A DNA stretch of 9,395 nt from Kiritimatiellota bacterium (GTDB lineage: Bacteria; Verrucomicrobiota; Kiritimatiellia; RFP12; UBA1067): positions 1-9,395 of the forward strand of contig WRML01000060.1 in NCBI GenBank assembly GCA_009777165.1, in the 5' to 3' direction. The notes under the pieces were generated by a model that saw only the letters and a list, made by a program, of their open reading frames with translations, searched no databases and was not told the DNA's origin. The translations under genes were made by a program, and so were the position numbers. This document shows, piece after piece, positions 1-9,105 of the stretch; within the stretch, counting starts at the first letter, position 1; each line of letters opens with the position of its first letter.

Positions 1-2633
<2,633 letters not shown>

Positions 2634-2704
2634 GGTGCGTCCCGGCCGCGCCACGTTGCAGTCTTCCCTCTCTCTACTTCTCTTCCTCTGTTCCCAGACT
2701 ATTC

Positions 2705-2717
2705 GGTTTTCAAAGAC
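2705..2717 (-). promoter_or_regulatory. boxA-like antitermination site in the 16S-23S spacer
   Basis: The minus strand reads GTCTTTGAAAACC about 70 bases before 23S. It resembles the bacterial boxA core (TGCTCTTTAACA) and the leader boxA of this operon, GCTCTTTGAGAAC. In other bacteria boxA in the spacer loads NusB/NusE so that polymerase reads through 23S. A GC hairpin (2721-2726 with 2731-2736, loop 2727-2730) lies just upstream. The match is partial. Confidence 0.5.
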
Positions 2718-2758
2718 CCCCCCGCCCGCAGGCGGGAAATCGTGCTCTCAGGCGCATA

Positions 2759-2835
2759 TGGTGGGCGTGGCTGGACTCGAACCGGCGGCCTCGTCCTTAT
2801 CAGGGACGCGCTCTAACCACCTGAGCTACACGCCC
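2759..2835 (-). tRNA. ileT: tRNA-Ile (anticodon GAU)
   Basis: The gene is 77 bases with the 3' CCA encoded. The acceptor arms GGGCGTG and CACGCCC pair perfectly and the discriminator is A. The anticodon loop CTGATAA carries GAT, and the T loop has GGTTCGAGTCC. It lies in the 16S-23S spacer, 126 bases before 23S and after tRNA-Ala. Ile(GAU) and Ala(UGC) are the usual spacer tRNAs, but most bacteria have Ile first. Confidence 0.97.
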
Positions 2836-2843
2836 GGGTCAAC

Positions 2844-2930
2844 CAATTGACAATTGAAAATTGACAATTGACAATGTGCAATTGACAACGCATCTCCAAT
2901 TGTACATTTTCAATTTTCAATTGTCAATTC
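2844..2930. repeat. Heptamer array in the rRNA spacer, two orientations
   Basis: Positions 2844-2890 split without gaps into heptamers: CAATTGA, CAATTGA, AAATTGA, CAATTGA, CAATGTG, CAATTGA, then CAACG. Positions 2896-2930 carry the complementary word: CCAATTG, TACATTT, TCAATTT, TCAATTG, TCAATTC. The two halves are head to head and can fold into an AT-rich hairpin in the rRNA precursor. The array lies between tRNA-Ile and tRNA-Ala, and its AT content is very different from the GC-rich flanks. It resembles in form the heptanucleotide STRR repeats of cyanobacteria, but the word differs. Confidence 0.85.
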
Positions 2931-2958
2931 CACCATCCTGCCGTAGGCGGGATGGTGG
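2930..2958 (-). other. Hairpin overlapping the 3' end of tRNA-Ala
   Basis: Arms 2930-2942 and 2946-2958 are complementary over 13 positions with one mismatch, leaving a 3-base loop. The minus-strand 5' arm contains the last six bases of tRNA-Ala (C71, C72, A73 and CCA). In the precursor this trailer hairpin would compete with the acceptor stem. It may mark the 3' processing site of the tRNA. It is not followed by a T tract, so it is not a terminator. Confidence 0.75.
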
Positions 2959-3028
2959 AGGCAGCCGGGCTCGAACCGGCGGCATCCAGCTTGCAAAGCT
3001 GGCGCTCTGCCAACTGAGCTATGCCCCC
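2953..3028 (-). tRNA. alaT: tRNA-Ala (anticodon UGC)
   Basis: The gene is 76 bases with CCA encoded. The acceptor arms are GGGGGCA and TGCCTCC, giving the G3:U70 wobble pair that is the identity element for alanyl-tRNA synthetase. The anticodon loop CTTTGCAAG carries TGC, and the T arm has GGTTCGAGCCC. It is the first spacer tRNA after 16S, 160 bases downstream of it. It starts 14 bases after the 3' strand of the 16S processing stem. Confidence 0.97.
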
Positions 3029-3042
3029 GCGGGGCCGCGCCG

Positions 3043-3067
3043 CGGCCCGGGGGGGGTGCGGGAAGAC
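3043..3067 (-). other. 3' strand of the 16S rRNA processing stem
   Basis: In the minus-strand RNA this segment, which contains GTCTTCCCGCACCCCC, pairs with leader positions 4826-4850. It gives 16 consecutive base pairs, one C-C mismatch and 8 more pairs. This is the expected long stem that bulges out pre-16S and is cut by RNase III in other bacteria. Confidence 0.85.
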
Positions 3068-3092
3068 CTACTCCTCATGCCTGCGCCCATCG

Positions 3093-3134
3093 TCAATTGT
3101 CCATTTTCAATTTTCAATTGTCAATTTTCAATTG
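3093..3134. repeat. Heptamer array between 16S and tRNA-Ala
   Basis: There are exactly six heptamers: TCAATTG, TCCATTT, TCAATTT, TCAATTG, TCAATTT, TCAATTG. The word and orientation are the same as at 2896-2930, and the reverse of 2844-2890. The two blocks flank tRNA-Ala and the 16S stem strand. The block can pair with 2844-2890 in the precursor RNA, closing a loop around tRNA-Ala. Confidence 0.85.
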
Positions 3135-3188
3135 GCCGGACGCCGCTCCACCTCGGCCTGCGCCTCGCGGCGCGGCCTGTCTCCTCAG

Positions 3189-4744
<1,556 letters not shown>

Positions 4745-4825
4745 AATCCTCGCGCGGGCGGCTCGCGCCGCCCCGCGCTGTAAACCTTGATCGTCGGCCG
4801 TCCTCCGGCACAAGCATAATTTTCT

Positions 4826-4850
4826 GTCTTCCCGCACCCCCGCCGGGCCG
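4826..4850 (-). other. 5' strand of the 16S rRNA processing stem
   Basis: The minus strand reads GGGGGTGCGGGAAGAC at 4826-4841, the exact complement of spacer positions 3052-3067. After one C-C mismatch (4842) the next eight bases (4843-4850) also pair, with 3043-3050. It lies about 80 bases before the 16S 5' end, where the RNase III stem is expected. Confidence 0.85.
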
Positions 4851-4895
4851 GCCTTGCGGCCGTCGCCCCGTCGCCGGGGTGCGCCTGAGATACAG

Positions 4896-4908
4896 TTCTC
4901 AAAGAGCA
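4896..4908 (-). promoter_or_regulatory. Leader boxA of the rRNA operon
   Basis: The minus strand reads TGCTCTTTGAGAA. The first eight bases are identical to the boxA consensus TGCTCTTTAACA that nucleates the NusB-NusE antitermination complex on rRNA leaders. It lies about 50 bases downstream of the predicted start of transcription, the usual place. Confidence 0.75.
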
Positions 4909-4963
4909 ATCCCCCCCGCGCCTCCCCGGGGGCGTGCCCCCTGGTGTGCGGGAAAGGACGGGC

Positions 4964-5024
4964 AATTTACCACAACCGCGCCGCGCCTGTCAACAGGAAA
5001 TTTAAAAAAAAATCATTTTTTTTC
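4964..5024 (-). promoter_or_regulatory. rRNA operon promoter with UP element
   Basis: The minus strand has a perfect -35 TTGACA at 4988-4993. A -10 candidate is TAAATT at 4964-4969 with an 18-base spacer, or GTAAAT with 17. The next bases, GCCCGTCC, form a GC-rich discriminator, which in other bacteria makes rRNA promoters sensitive to ppGpp. Just upstream, 4996-5024 is an A-tract and T-tract block (AAAAAAAATGATTTTTTTTT, then AAATTTCC). It closely fits the UP-element pattern bound by the RNA polymerase alpha C-terminal domains. Transcription would start near 4957, giving a leader of about 210 bases before 16S. The -10 is the weak part of the call. Confidence 0.8.
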
Positions 5025-5148
5025 CAGGGGGGGGGCGGCGGCTCCGACGCGCAGGCTGAGCGAATGCCTTTCAGCCGGCGGTGTAGACGACACACCTGCT
5101 TGTGTTCTTGTGGGGGAAAAATCCATCTCTGCGTTCTCGCCACTCACC
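5025..5148. other. Gap between thiN and the rRNA promoter
   Basis: No coding region is supported here. The segment contains one short inverted repeat (GGCTGA 5054-5059 with TCAGCC 5071-5076) and a G run at 5026-5034. There is no convincing terminator with a T tract after thiN on the minus strand, so thiN transcripts may read into the rRNA operon. Confidence 0.4.
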
Positions 5149-5856
5149 TCACCACTCGCCATGCTCATACGTCTGAAACACCAGCAACGTCCCTTTTTCA
5201 AACGACACATTGAACGACGCGCCGCACGCCTCGTTCAGTGTCCCCTGCCACCAGCGTGACAGCGCCAGTTCACGGACAGGATATTTCAACCCCTCCGCAC
5301 TCACACGCATTCCACCGTCACAGGCGATCAGCGACACCTGCTGCCCCGCAACGGATTCAAGTTGCGCTGGTGCAATCAGCGGCGTGAAAAAACCGGAGTC
5401 CGTCAGTGCCCGCACATCCGCTTCATGTGCAAAATCAGCCAGCAAGGAAAGATTGCCGAGCGTATGATCCTCGCGGTTGCCTGTCGCGCCGAGGACAATC
5501 AAGTCTCTCCATCCTTGCGAAACGCAAAAGCGGAACGCCTTTGTCAAATCGTTCGTATCCTGTTCCGCCACGAAGCGGCATCGGTCCGCGAAACGCGCGC
5601 GCGTCGCGGATGACACGCTGTCGCCGTCGCCGACAATCCACGAGGGCTCGAGGCTCGGCGAGGAAACTGCCCTGTCGTGCGTCGCAAGCCCACCCTTCAC
5701 CTGTGAAGGGGAAGGGGGCCGATCTGCCAACAGGTTGTCCGCCGCGCCGTCACAGCAGATGATGCGTCTTGCCGTGCGCAGAGCGTTCAGCGGCACATCG
5801 CCTGCCGGGAATGCGCCATTCGCCAAAATGACTGTTTTGCCTGTGAACAACTCCAT
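5149..5856 (-). CDS. thiN: Thiamine pyrophosphokinase
   Basis: The protein is 235 residues and cytosolic. The family transfers pyrophosphate from ATP to thiamine, making thiamine diphosphate in one step from salvaged thiamine. Motifs in order: VILANGAFP (9-17), CDGAADNLL (35-43), IVGDGDS (74-80, acidic metal and ATP site), EQDTNDLTKA (98-107), VLGATGNREDHTLGN (121-135), and a C-terminal thiamine-binding beta domain from about residue 150 that ends NVSFEKGTLLVF. The wording is close to the Bacteroidales type of TPK. The ATG at 5854-5856 was chosen over an in-frame ATG at 6010-6012 because GGAGG lies 10 bases before it and because the upstream frame reads through a terminator. Oddity: residues about 47-69 are an extra low-complexity stretch between two catalytic motifs, absent from the usual family pattern. 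It lies on its own between a terminator and the rRNA promoter. Confidence 0.92.
   Translation of the reverse strand: MELFTGKTVILANGAFPAGDVPLNALRTARRIICCDGAADNLLADRPPSPSQVKGGLATHDRAVSSPSLEPSWIVGDGDSVSSATRARFADRCRFVAEQDTNDLTKAFRFCVSQGWRDLIVLGATGNREDHTLGNLSLLADFAHEADVRALTDSGFFTPLIAPAQLESVAGQQVSLIACDGGMRVSAEGLKYPVRELALSRWWQGTLNEACGASFNVSFEKGTLLVFQTYEHGEW
5650..5718 (-). repeat. Palindrome-bearing in-frame insertion inside thiN
   Basis: These 69 bases encode residues 47-69, beginning PPSPSQVKGG. In known TPKs only about five residues separate the CDGA and GDGDS motifs. The DNA contains a perfect 8-bp inverted repeat with a 2-base loop (CCCTTCAC 5693-5700, GTGAAGGG 5703-5710). The form recalls palindromic elements that insert in frame into genes, such as the Rickettsia palindromic elements. 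That it is mobile here is inference, and the exact edges are uncertain. Confidence 0.6.
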
Positions 5857-5893
5857 CACTCGTCTTCCTCCAAGAAACGCGACTAAGGATAGC

Positions 5894-5934
5894 AAAAAAA
5901 AACGGTGAGTAAAAGCATTTGCTCTTACCCACCG
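5894..5934 (-). terminator. Intrinsic terminator or attenuator before thiN
   Basis: Positions 5903-5916 and 5921-5934 form a stem with a 4-base loop. The two plus-strand mismatches (A opposite C) become U-G wobbles in the minus-strand RNA, so all 14 positions pair. Nine T residues follow immediately (5902-5894). It ends only 37 bases before the thiN start codon. It therefore either ends an upstream transcript or acts as the off switch of a thiN leader. Confidence 0.85.
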
Positions 5935-6049
5935 CCAGGGAGGACATATATTTAATCCTTGTGTCCGTACAGAAGGAAACCTGCACCTGCGATCACGGGG
6001 GAGGTGTCGCACTAGGACACAAACCCAAACACCTTTTAGGCACTTGAAT
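5935..6049 (-). ncRNA. Candidate structured leader RNA upstream of thiN
   Basis: Between a promoter candidate and the terminator, the minus-strand RNA can form an 8-bp stem (TTGTGTCC 6015-6022 with GGACACAA 5959-5966) that encloses a smaller CACCT/AGGTG stem. The 3' strand of the closing stem contains GGACA (5962-5966), which can instead pair with TGTCC at 5942-5946 just before the terminator. Mutually exclusive pairing next to a terminator is a riboswitch-like architecture. The TPP riboswitch consensus (CTGAGA and the ACCTGAT block) is not visible. It could also be an independent small RNA of about 155 bases that ends at the terminator. Confidence 0.4.
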
Positions 6050-6055
6050 GATACA

Positions 6056-6084
6056 ACATTACTTCATCTTATCGCGGCAGTCAA
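6056..6084 (-). promoter_or_regulatory. Possible promoter for the thiN leader
   Basis: The minus strand has TTGACT (6079-6084) and TAATGT (6056-6061), separated by 17 bases. The -35 matches five of six consensus bases and the -10 only three. It lies in an AT-rich stretch that contrasts with the rest of the window, downstream of the GGGtGRT gene terminator candidate. Confidence 0.35.
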
Positions 6085-6159
6085 CAACAAAATTTGCTTT
6101 TTGCAGATTTTTTTTTCGACATGATTTCCATCATCGCAAAGGTTGGGTAATACGTCCCT

Positions 6160-6188
6160 ACACAAACAACCCTGCCGATCGGCAGGGC
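6160..6188 (-). terminator. Hairpin terminator candidate after the GGGtGRT gene
   Basis: The perfect 18-bp palindrome CCCTGCCGATCGGCAGGG (6170-6187) gives a 7-bp GC stem with a GATC loop. On the minus strand it is followed by TTGTTTGTGT, a broken T tract. It sits 39 bases beyond the stop codon of the GGGtGRT gene, as expected for the end of the two-gene operon. The interrupted T tract lowers confidence. Confidence 0.6.
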
Positions 6189-6190
6189 TT

Positions 6191-6225
6191 TCGAAAAACT
6201 AACAACGAACAACTCGAAACTAACA
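6191..6225. repeat. Heptamer array after the GGGtGRT gene
   Basis: Five heptamers fill the space between the palindrome and the stop codon: TCGAAAA, ACTAACA, ACGAACA, ACTCGAA, ACTAACA. The word is different from that of the rRNA spacer but the period is the same. The array is in the 3' untranslated part of the operon transcript. Confidence 0.6.
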
Positions 6226-6226
6226 G

Positions 6227-7228
6227 CTACTTCCTGCTGCATTCCTCGATGGACACGGCGACGGCGACGGTCGCGCCGACCATCGGGTTGTTGCCCATGC
6301 CGAGGAAGCCCATCATCTCGACGTGCGCGGGGACGGACGAGGAACCCGCGAACTGCGCGTCGGAGTGCATCCGCCCCATGGTGTCGGTCATGCCGTAGGA
6401 GGCGGGGCCGGCGGCCATGTTGTCGGGGTGCAGGGTGCGGCCCGTGCCGCCGCCGGAGGCGACGGAGAAATACCGCTTGCCCTTCTCCACGCACTCCTTC
6501 TTGTACGTCCCGGCGACGGGATGCTGGAAGCGCGTGGGGTTGGTGGAGTTGCCCGTGATGGACACGTCGACGCCCTCGAGCCACATGACCGCGACGCCCT
6601 CGCGCACGTCGTCCACGCCGTAGCAGCGGACGGTCGCGCGGGGGCCCTTGGAGAACGCGGTCTTCTTCGTGACCCGCACCTTGCCGGTCGCGTAGTTGAA
6701 CGCGGTCTCGCAGTGGGTGAAGCCGTTGATGCGGCTGATGATGTAGGCGGCGTCCTTGCCCAGGCCGTTGAGGATGACCTGCAAGGGGGCCTTGCGGACC
6801 TTGTTCGCTTTCATCGCGATGCCGATCGCGCCCTCGGCCGCGGCGAACGACTCGTGCCCGGCGAGGAAGCAGAAGCACTTCGTCTCCTCGCGCAGCAGCA
6901 TGGCCGCGAGGTTGCCGTGCCCGATGCCCACGCTGCGGTCGGCCGCGACGGAGCCGGGGATGCAGAACGCCTGCAGGCCCTCGCCGATGGCCTCGGCGGC
7001 GTCGGCGGCCTTCTTGCAACCTTTCTTGATCGCGATGGCCGCGCCCAGCACATACGCCCACTTCGCGTTCTCGAAGCAGATGTTCTGGATGGACGTGCAG
7101 ATCTCGTAGGGGTCGAAGCCTTTGTCCTGGCACAGCTTGCGCGCGGCCGGGAGATCGGCGATGCCGTATTGCTTGCAGACCGCGTTGATCTGCTTGATGC
7201 GGCGTGAATAACTTTCAAAGAGAGCCAT
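6227..7228 (-). CDS. GGGtGRT family protein
   Basis: The protein is 333 residues, the usual family length, and ends in SIEECSRK. The signature GGGTGRT is at residues 259-265, followed by LHPDNMAAGPASYGMTDTMG and a glycine- and methionine-rich C-terminus (FLGMGNNPMVGA). The N-terminal half is alanine-rich with several cysteines (18, 33, 44, 51, 71, 89, 118, 120). No signal peptide or membrane segment is seen, so it is probably cytosolic. The biochemical function of the family is not established. It is typically encoded beside an IscU/NifU-like scaffold, as here, which suggests a role linked to Fe-S clusters. The ATG at 7226-7228 is preceded by AAGGA at a 9-base distance. The in-frame ATG at 7316-7318 is rejected because it lies inside the preceding gene. 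It is the second gene of the operon, 70 bases after the scaffold gene. Confidence 0.92.
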   Translation of the reverse strand: MALFESYSRRIKQINAVCKQYGIADLPAARKLCQDKGFDPYEICTSIQNICFENAKWAYVLGAAIAIKKGCKKAADAAEAIGEGLQAFCIPGSVAADRSVGIGHGNLAAMLLREETKCFCFLAGHESFAAAEGAIGIAMKANKVRKAPLQVILNGLGKDAAYIISRINGFTHCETAFNYATGKVRVTKKTAFSKGPRATVRCYGVDDVREGVAVMWLEGVDVSITGNSTNPTRFQHPVAGTYKKECVEKGKRYFSVASGGGTGRTLHPDNMAAGPASYGMTDTMGRMHSDAQFAGSSSVPAHVEMMGFLGMGNNPMVGATVAVAVSIEECSRK

Positions 7229-7247
7229 AATGGAATTTCCTTTTTTA

Positions 7248-7297
7248 GTTTCGATTGCGATCGAATGCCCTCGATTGCATTCGAGAGCAATCGAGAG
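7248..7297. repeat. Decamer array between the two operon genes
   Basis: On the minus strand five decamers follow without gaps: CTCTCGATTG, CTCTCGAATG, CAATCGAGGG, CATTCGATCG, CAATCGAAAC. The last three are the first word in reverse complement, so orientation switches in the middle. This yields overlapping stems that exclude each other: CTCGATTGC 7270-7278 with GCAATCGAG 7287-7295, or TCGAATG 7261-7267 with CATTCGA 7278-7284. It fills most of the 70-base gap just before the ribosome binding site of the GGGtGRT gene, so it could tune mRNA processing or relative translation. Confidence 0.75.
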
Positions 7298-7298
7298 G

Positions 7299-8012
7299 TC
7301 ATTCATGACGGGGGTCAATATACTTCACCGCGCCGTCCTCGGCCTTGAAGCGGCCGTAGGTGGCGGTGTTCTTCTCCAGCGCCTCCTTGGGGTCGGTACC
7401 CTTCTTGATCTGATCGAGGAACTGCCCGAGACGGATGAACTCGTAGCCGATGACCTCGCCGTTCTTGTCCAGCGCGAGACGCTTGACGTAGCCCTCGGCC
7501 ATGTCCAGGTAGCGCACGCCCTTCTGGGCGGTGCTGTACATGGTGCCGACCTGCGAGCGGAGCCCCTTGCCGAGGTCCTCCAGCCCCGCGCCGATGGGGA
7601 GCCCCCCCTCGGAGAACGCGCTCTGCGTGCGGCCGTAGGCGATCTGCAGGAACAGCTCGCGCATCGCCGTGTTGATGGCGTCGCACACGAGGTCCGTGTT
7701 GAGCGCCTCGAGGACGGTCTTTCCGGGCAGCACCTCCGCAGCCATCGCCGCCGAGTGCGTCATGCCCGAGCAGCCGATCGTCTCGATCAGCGACTCCTGG
7801 ATCACGCCGTCCTTGACGTTGAGGGTCAGCTTGCACGCCCCCTGCTGCGGCGCGCACCAGCCCACGCCGTGCGTGAGCCCGCAAATGTCTTTGACCTCCT
7901 TGACCTGCACCCACTTGCCCTCTTCCGGGACGGGTGCCGGACCGTGCGCCGCGCCTTTCGTGACGCAGCACATCTGCTCGACCTCATGCGAGCACTGATA
8001 CGGACAACTCAT
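7299..8012 (-). CDS. IscU/NifU-like Fe-S cluster assembly scaffold
   Basis: The protein is 237 residues and cytosolic. Residues about 55-140 form an IscU/NifU-like core on which Fe-S clusters would be built. C60 (QGACKLTLNVKDG) aligns with the first scaffold cysteine of IscU (ACGDVMKLQIKV), C81 (GCSGMTHSAA) with the second (GCGSA), and C110 (DLVCDAI) with the third (HCSILAEDAI). The LPPVK chaperone-binding motif of classical IscU is not seen. The N-terminus is cysteine-rich (C3, C7, C15, C16, C44, C53), and a C-terminal extension from about residue 150 is not in IscU; it ends in KYIDPRHE. The start ATG at 8010-8012 has a strong GGAGG six bases upstream. It is the first gene of the operon with the GGGtGRT gene, and this pair recurs in anaerobes. 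Its target proteins are unknown. Confidence 0.9.
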   Translation of the reverse strand: MSCPYQCSHEVEQMCCVTKGAAHGPAPVPEEGKWVQVKEVKDICGLTHGVGWCAPQQGACKLTLNVKDGVIQESLIETIGCSGMTHSAAMAAEVLPGKTVLEALNTDLVCDAINTAMRELFLQIAYGRTQSAFSEGGLPIGAGLEDLGKGLRSQVGTMYSTAQKGVRYLDMAEGYVKRLALDKNGEVIGYEFIRLGQFLDQIKKGTDPKEALEKNTATYGRFKAEDGAVKYIDPRHE

Positions 8013-8044
8013 GAATTACCTCCGATGGCTTTTGAAAAGATGAT

Positions 8045-8073
8045 AGTATATACAAACCGCCTCCCCGATACAA
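8045..8073 (-). promoter_or_regulatory. Promoter of the scaffold-GGGtGRT operon
   Basis: The minus strand has TATACT (8045-8050, five of six -10 consensus bases). It is preceded by a 17-base spacer and TTGTAT (8068-8073, three of six -35 bases). Transcription would begin near 8038, leaving a short 5' leader with GGAGG before the ATG at 8012. Confidence 0.6.
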
Positions 8074-8081
8074 TTCATTTG

Positions 8082-8151
8082 TGAGGGGACCTAAGGGAGG
8101 CAGCAATACTCTTTCGTCCCTTAGGTCCCTTCGGTCTCCTGCGTCCCCTCT
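8082..8151. repeat. Nonamer array with 13-bp inverted repeat
   Basis: Plus-strand nonamers at 8116-8151 are GTCCCTTAG, GTCCCTTCG, GTCTCCTGC, GTCCCCTCT. The same word is present in reverse complement at 8082-8099 as TGAGGGGAC and CTAAGGGAG. The two halves form a perfect 13-bp inverted repeat (8086-8098 with 8117-8129) around an 18-base loop. It lies between the secreted-protein gene and the operon promoter. No T tract follows on the minus strand, so it is not a classical terminator, but it could still protect or end the upstream transcript. Confidence 0.75.
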
Positions 8152-8174
8152 GACCTCTGACTTTCACCACTGCC

Positions 8175-9026
8175 CTACCAGAAAAACTCGGGGGGGCGCT
8201 GTTTCTCGATGTTCTCCGGCTTGGCGTCAATCTGCCCGAAGGTGATAGGCACGTCGCGCAGGTCGGTGAAGTAGGTGACGGTGATGAAGAACTCCGGGGT
8301 TGTCGGTGCGGAGGAATAGTTATAGGTCGTTTTGGGTTTGCCCTTCCCAACAGAATAACTACTCGTGCCTCGGTTTTGCAACGCCTTGCCGTCAGCATCT
8401 TCGATTGTCAGGCTTTTGATCTGGTTCCTGTCGCCTGTGATGGAAATAGCGAACGGGAAACCGGCATCGTGCAGACGCTTGAAATCGTTGTCACCCGCAT
8501 CCACGCCGACAGCAAAGGTAAAAGGCCCGGCCTCCTGCTTCGCGCCGTTGTCGGCGGTCTTGAAGGTGAGGGTCTGGGTTGCGGTCTCGCCCCCGACCTT
8601 GACGTTAAGGGTGCCGTTGATGACGGGGACGGTCAGCGGCTCTTCCGTCGGGACGAAGATCGAGATGGTGGTGTCCCCCTTGCCATTGCGAGATGATGCC
8701 CGAGAGTTGGCAACCTCTATGCCTTGTCCTTTGCTCCATTTCGAGCCGCGGCCGCGGTAGTCCTTGGGGAGCGTTTTCCCATCCCGGGTGGTCAGGGAAA
8801 AGACCGTGAGGGATTTCGAGTCAATCTCCGTAATCCCGTCAAGTGTGACGAGGTAGTCAATTTGGCAGCCCGTACCATTGCCCCAGATGCCATTCCCAGA
8901 TAGCCCCTCGGCGTCTGGCTCGGAGAAGACGCAGGTGTATTTGACGGGTTTCGCGACAACCGCCTCGTCTTGCGCGGTGGCGCAGAGGGCGGCGGCCAAG
9001 AGAGCGGTGAACAACAGTTTACGCAT
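8175..9026 (-). CDS. Secreted protein of unknown function
   Basis: The protein is 283 residues and I do not recognise a family. Residues 1-18 are a typical signal peptide (MRKLLFTALLAAALCATA) with an Ala-x-Ala cleavage site before Q19. The cysteine at 15 is preceded by AAL, which does not fit a lipobox, so export to the periplasm or outside by signal peptidase I is more likely than a lipoprotein. The mature chain is rich in threonine, glycine and short alternating hydrophobic stretches, suggesting beta strands (LTVPVINGTLNVKVGG, EFFITVTYFTD). It has two cysteines (32 and 54) that could form a disulfide, and ends with PPEFFW. No catalytic motif is evident. The ATG at 9024-9026 has AAGGA eight bases upstream. 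It is a single gene with its own promoter candidate, separated from the next operon by the nonamer array. Confidence 0.85.
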   Translation of the reverse strand: MRKLLFTALLAAALCATAQDEAVVAKPVKYTCVFSEPDAEGLSGNGIWGNGTGCQIDYLVTLDGITEIDSKSLTVFSLTTRDGKTLPKDYRGRGSKWSKGQGIEVANSRASSRNGKGDTTISIFVPTEEPLTVPVINGTLNVKVGGETATQTLTFKTADNGAKQEAGPFTFAVGVDAGDNDFKRLHDAGFPFAISITGDRNQIKSLTIEDADGKALQNRGTSSYSVGKGKPKTTYNYSSAPTTPEFFITVTYFTDLRDVPITFGQIDAKPENIEKQRPPEFFW

Positions 9027-9060
9027 AGCATGATTCCTTTATGGTTGGTTTCCGTGCGGG

Positions 9061-9091
9061 ATAGTATTGACGATTCCCGGGCGGTTGTCAA
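9061..9091 (-). promoter_or_regulatory. Promoter candidate of the secreted-protein gene
   Basis: The minus strand has TTGACA (9086-9091, perfect -35) and TACTAT (9061-9066, four of six -10 bases) with a 19-base spacer, somewhat long. A shift to AATACT gives 17 bases but a poorer match. It lies between the gene and the octamer array. Confidence 0.5.
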
Positions 9092-9105
9092 TTGGAAATC
9101 ATTGT

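Noticed and set aside
2844..3134. Inverted arrays as ends of an inserted mobile element carrying tRNA-Ala
   Set aside because: There is no transposase and no target duplication, and the heptamer pattern is tandem, not a defined terminal repeat.
5857..6012. Longer thiN starting at the ATG at 6010-6012
   Set aside because: The 52 extra residues lack family similarity and the frame crosses an intrinsic terminator; the ATG at 5856 has a proper GGAGG.
5894..6049. TPP riboswitch upstream of thiN
   Set aside because: The conserved CTGAGA and ACCTGAT-type aptamer segments are not found on the minus strand here.
6081..6134. Small minus-strand frame MMEIMSKKKSAKSKFCC
   Set aside because: It has no visible ribosome binding site, lies in an AT-rich promoter-like stretch, and 17 codons are too few to support.
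6081..7133. Long arginine-rich frame of 350 codons overlapping the GGGtGRT gene
   Set aside because: It is a shadow frame in a GC-rich gene; its low-complexity Arg/Gly/His composition is typical of an off-frame reading.
6323..8084. Plus-strand frames of 294 and 284 codons (6323-7207, 7230-8084)
   Set aside because: They are antisense to two well-supported genes and are rich in Ala, Arg, Val and Asp, as mirror frames are. No ribosome binding site or family is recognised.
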